Shown here: piece after piece, positions 61,678 to 64,000 of the stretch
How positions within the stretch are numbered: position 1 is the stretch's first letter
Layout of the letters: each line of letters begins with the position of its first letter
NCBI GenBank assembly: GCA_947646735.1
Contig: CANTFK010000992.1
Span: 62,001 to 126,000 of the forward strand
From: Peronospora farinosa
Taxonomy: Eukaryota > Oomycota > Peronosporomycetes > Peronosporales > Peronosporaceae
DNA length: 64,000 bases
Reading direction: 5' to 3'
Notes under the pieces: generated by a model
Seen by the model: the letters and a program-made list of their open reading frames with translations, nothing else
Databases searched by the model: none
Told to the model about the DNA's origin: nothing
Translations under genes and position numbers: made by a program

Positions 61678-64000
61678 ATGGGTCAATCGTATTCACTAGT
61701 AACTGTAGCTACGTCTGTGCTACTTCTTGGTCTCCATGTCTCTCCATCTCTTGCTGCTGTATCAACATCTGTAGATCAACAATATCGTGTTAATCTCCGT
61801 GTCACCTTCCGTGCCTTTTGGTTCGTTTTAATATCTTTTTCTTAGCATGCATTAAGTGACAATCATTCTCCATGGACAATCATTCTTTTATTGTTACTTT
61901 ACAGTCCTGCATGTCAATGGTACATTGAAGATCCGCTATTGAAGCTCATAGGCACTCAAGAATACCGCGACATTATTGACTTGACGTGCGTAAAAGACGT
62001 CGTACTAATGGGACAAAAGAGATCAATTACTAATTCTTTTTATTTTGATTTCTATAGCCTTCTTCCAACTGCAGGAATGACAGAAGAACCAGACGGGACA
62101 ATTACATGTGAAGCGGGATCATTAGAGTGCACGGGCCATCGCTGGCAAGTCTGTGTGCTCCATAAGAACCGCGACGACATTGTCAAGTATCTCGGAACTA
62201 TTGTGGTGAGTAAATTCTGGAGCTAATGACAGTAATTTGGTGGAATTTTGCAGTATGTAGGGTGGGTGTTTATTGACAATTTTGTGTAGTGTATTGAAGG
62301 AGACGAGTCTGGTCAGATTGGTGACTGGGCGACGAAGATGAACAATTGTGTTGCGGAAGAAGAACGTGTTGCGACTAAAGAATGTTTTGATCATAAGAGC
62401 AAGGATCTGCTTCTCAATGTTGGTGCTTTTCGCTTGTTATAAGCTTTTTAGTGTTGATGAAAGAAAACATTGTTGACGCCAAGCTGTTATTGTTTTCTTT
62501 TCAGATGATTCGAGAAGAGCAATCGGGAAGCATACCTTGGATGCCATACGTAAGCTTTAGACATGTTTGCTTGCGTGTATGCTTGAATGGTGCAGCTTTT
62601 TTGTGAGCTGACGATGTTGAATGTGGTATTGTACATTTATGAACAGACGGTTGTGAATCATAAAGTGATTGGGTCGGCAACAAAAGGGGTTAGTTTGAAA
62701 ATGCTCAAGACGAACATTTGCTTAGCATACACGGGCCCCAAGACTTTTTATCCGGCAGAATGTGTGAAGCTTGTTGGAGAGCAGAAGAAATTTGCCCCTG
62801 AAGATACTGTGACGGAAAAGGGGGACAACCCCTTGGTGGCTCCTGAAGGGAAGCCACAAGGTATCATTGCGCTTGCAAAGGAAGCGATAAACACCGAAAT
62901 TGAGTCATCTGTAATTGAAGGTGGAGATGGTAAGGACATGGAAAATGTAGCAGTCCCTGCTCCTGCTTTTGTGCCTGCTACGGCTAAAAAGTCAGGCAAA
63001 GTACAGATGGAGTTGTACTGGCGAGCATTCTGGTACGTACACTTTCATCGATATACTTTCGTATTCATGACTGACTGAGAACTTGTTTTGCAAAGCCCCG
63101 GTTGTACGTTTTTCATCACAAAACAACTGCTGTCACTTATTCGAGACAAAGAGTATGTATTGACAATTACTACTGTAGTTACACTTGATGTCTTTTCTGA
63201 CTCATATTGCACGATTTGTCCTCTTCACAGGTTCCAGGAGATCATCGATTTTCATCCAGTGCCCGCTGCTGGCATGTCTTATGACGCAAAGGGAAAATTT
63301 GTATGCGCTGCTGGTAGGGTAGAGTGCTTGGGACATAAGTGGCTAAGCTGCGCTGTGGAGGAATTTCAACAAATTGGAGAGCTGGTGGAACACATTGCTG
63401 TGAGATACCTTGACGACGCAAGCTTTTTTTTACATCCTTTGGTCGCTAATTTATGCTCACATGAAATGCTTGGCAGTGTATGGAAAGTAAAGATAATAAG
63501 GGCATGACGTGGAGCTCCGTTATGAATCGATGCTTTGATGGCGAAGCGCTTACGAAGATGAAAACGTGTTATGGTTCAAAGAGTGTTGAACTTCTCCAAA
63601 AGGTTTGTCTCTTGACCTCGCTGGGTTTTTGCTGTTACATGCTGGCAATACGTTTACCATCGGATATTGTTGTTTGATGCAGAACGTAGCGAAGATGCAA
63701 GCACTACGTATTTCCTGGCTGCCATACGTACGAAGCAGTTGCGTTATTGCTACGCCATATTATTCGTATCTAATTGTTCGGGCTGAATACTTGCAGGTTC
63801 TTATTAATGGGGTGCCGCTAGGTACAGCTAAACGCGGAATTAGCCTGAAGCAGCTCATGGATGCCGTTTGCAAAGCCTATTCGGGACCACAGAATGTGCG
63901 TTGTGTGCACTGTACCTGGCAACTGGCTCTTACGCTCACTGTAACCTCTTTCTTCGTGCTTGTTGTAAACAGTTGTGGCCGGCGTCGTGCCAACCCAAAC
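61678..64000 (+). CDS. Tandem double-domain GILT-like thiol reductase (12 exons in window, 3' cut)
   Basis: Exons: 61678-61820, 61905-61985, 62058-62205, 62290-62418, 62505-62549, 62647-63032, 63096-63152, 63231-63399, 63477-63602, 63683-63727, 63797-63895, 63973->64000; all joins are in frame, at least 485 aa. A signal peptide (SLVTVATSVLLLGLHV) precedes two gamma-interferon-inducible lysosomal thiol reductase domains. Domain 1 has the active site CPAC (48-51) split by an intron, then LLPTAGM, CEAGSLECTGHRWQVC, IPWMPY and YTGPKTFYPAEC. Domain 2 has CPGC (311-314), VPAAGM, CAAGRVECLGHKWLSC, ISWLPYVLING and YSGPQN/LWPASC. An Ala/Glu/Pro linker joins them. GILT enzymes reduce protein disulfides in acidic endolysosomes or outside the cell. 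The stop codon lies beyond the window. Confidence 0.87.

Overview
The window looks like nuclear DNA of an oomycete, most likely Peronosporales (Phytophthora or downy mildew). The grounds are a fused DHFR-thymidylate synthase gene, short GT-AG introns of about 63-131 bp (many 71-72 bp), compact genes on both strands, and Copia and chromodomain-Gypsy retroelements. No taxon-specific marker was searched, so the placement is an inference.

Layout. (1) Positions 1-24748 are one uninterrupted tandem array with a 395-397 bp period. It holds 62 complete copies of a tRNA-Gly(GCC) gene, all on the minus strand, and it runs off the left edge of the window. (2) Positions 24749-34326 are a transposon-rich block: a broken Gypsy chromodomain, an antisense gag-like fragment, a G15 tract with a possible LTR, and a young intact Copia element. 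The Copia element has a single 1633-codon gag-pol ORF, two 253 bp LTRs that read as identical, and a half-tRNA primer site. It is flanked by two apparently identical 992 bp direct repeats that contain a pogo/Tigger-like transposase remnant. (3) Positions 34327-64000 are gene-rich: DHFR-TS (-), an R2R3 MYB protein (+, 3 exons), a SIN3 corepressor (-), an acyl-CoA oxidase pseudogene (+), a PX protein (+), a small single-pass membrane protein (+, 2 exons), a PH-PX-WH2-acidic protein (-, 4 exons), COMMD4 (-, 6 exons), a possible secreted-peptide relic (+), a protein with repeated SH3-like FG modules (+, 3 exons), and a double-domain GILT thiol reductase (+, 12 exons, cut by the right edge).

Functional picture. 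The genes on the right are mostly unrelated housekeeping and regulatory loci: folate and thymidylate synthesis, transcription and chromatin control, endosomal lipid binding and actin, and lysosomal thiol reduction. They show no operon-like logic. The most notable items are the tRNA-Gly array, with an invariant core, an invariant hairpin and no nearby Pol III terminator; the PH-PX-WH2-CA protein, which combines membrane targeting with an Arp2/3-activating tail; the long duplication around the Copia insertion; and the tandem GILT gene whose two halves keep matching intron positions.

Multi-exon models were built by hand from reading-frame phase and GT-AG signals. Every exon join stated keeps the frame.
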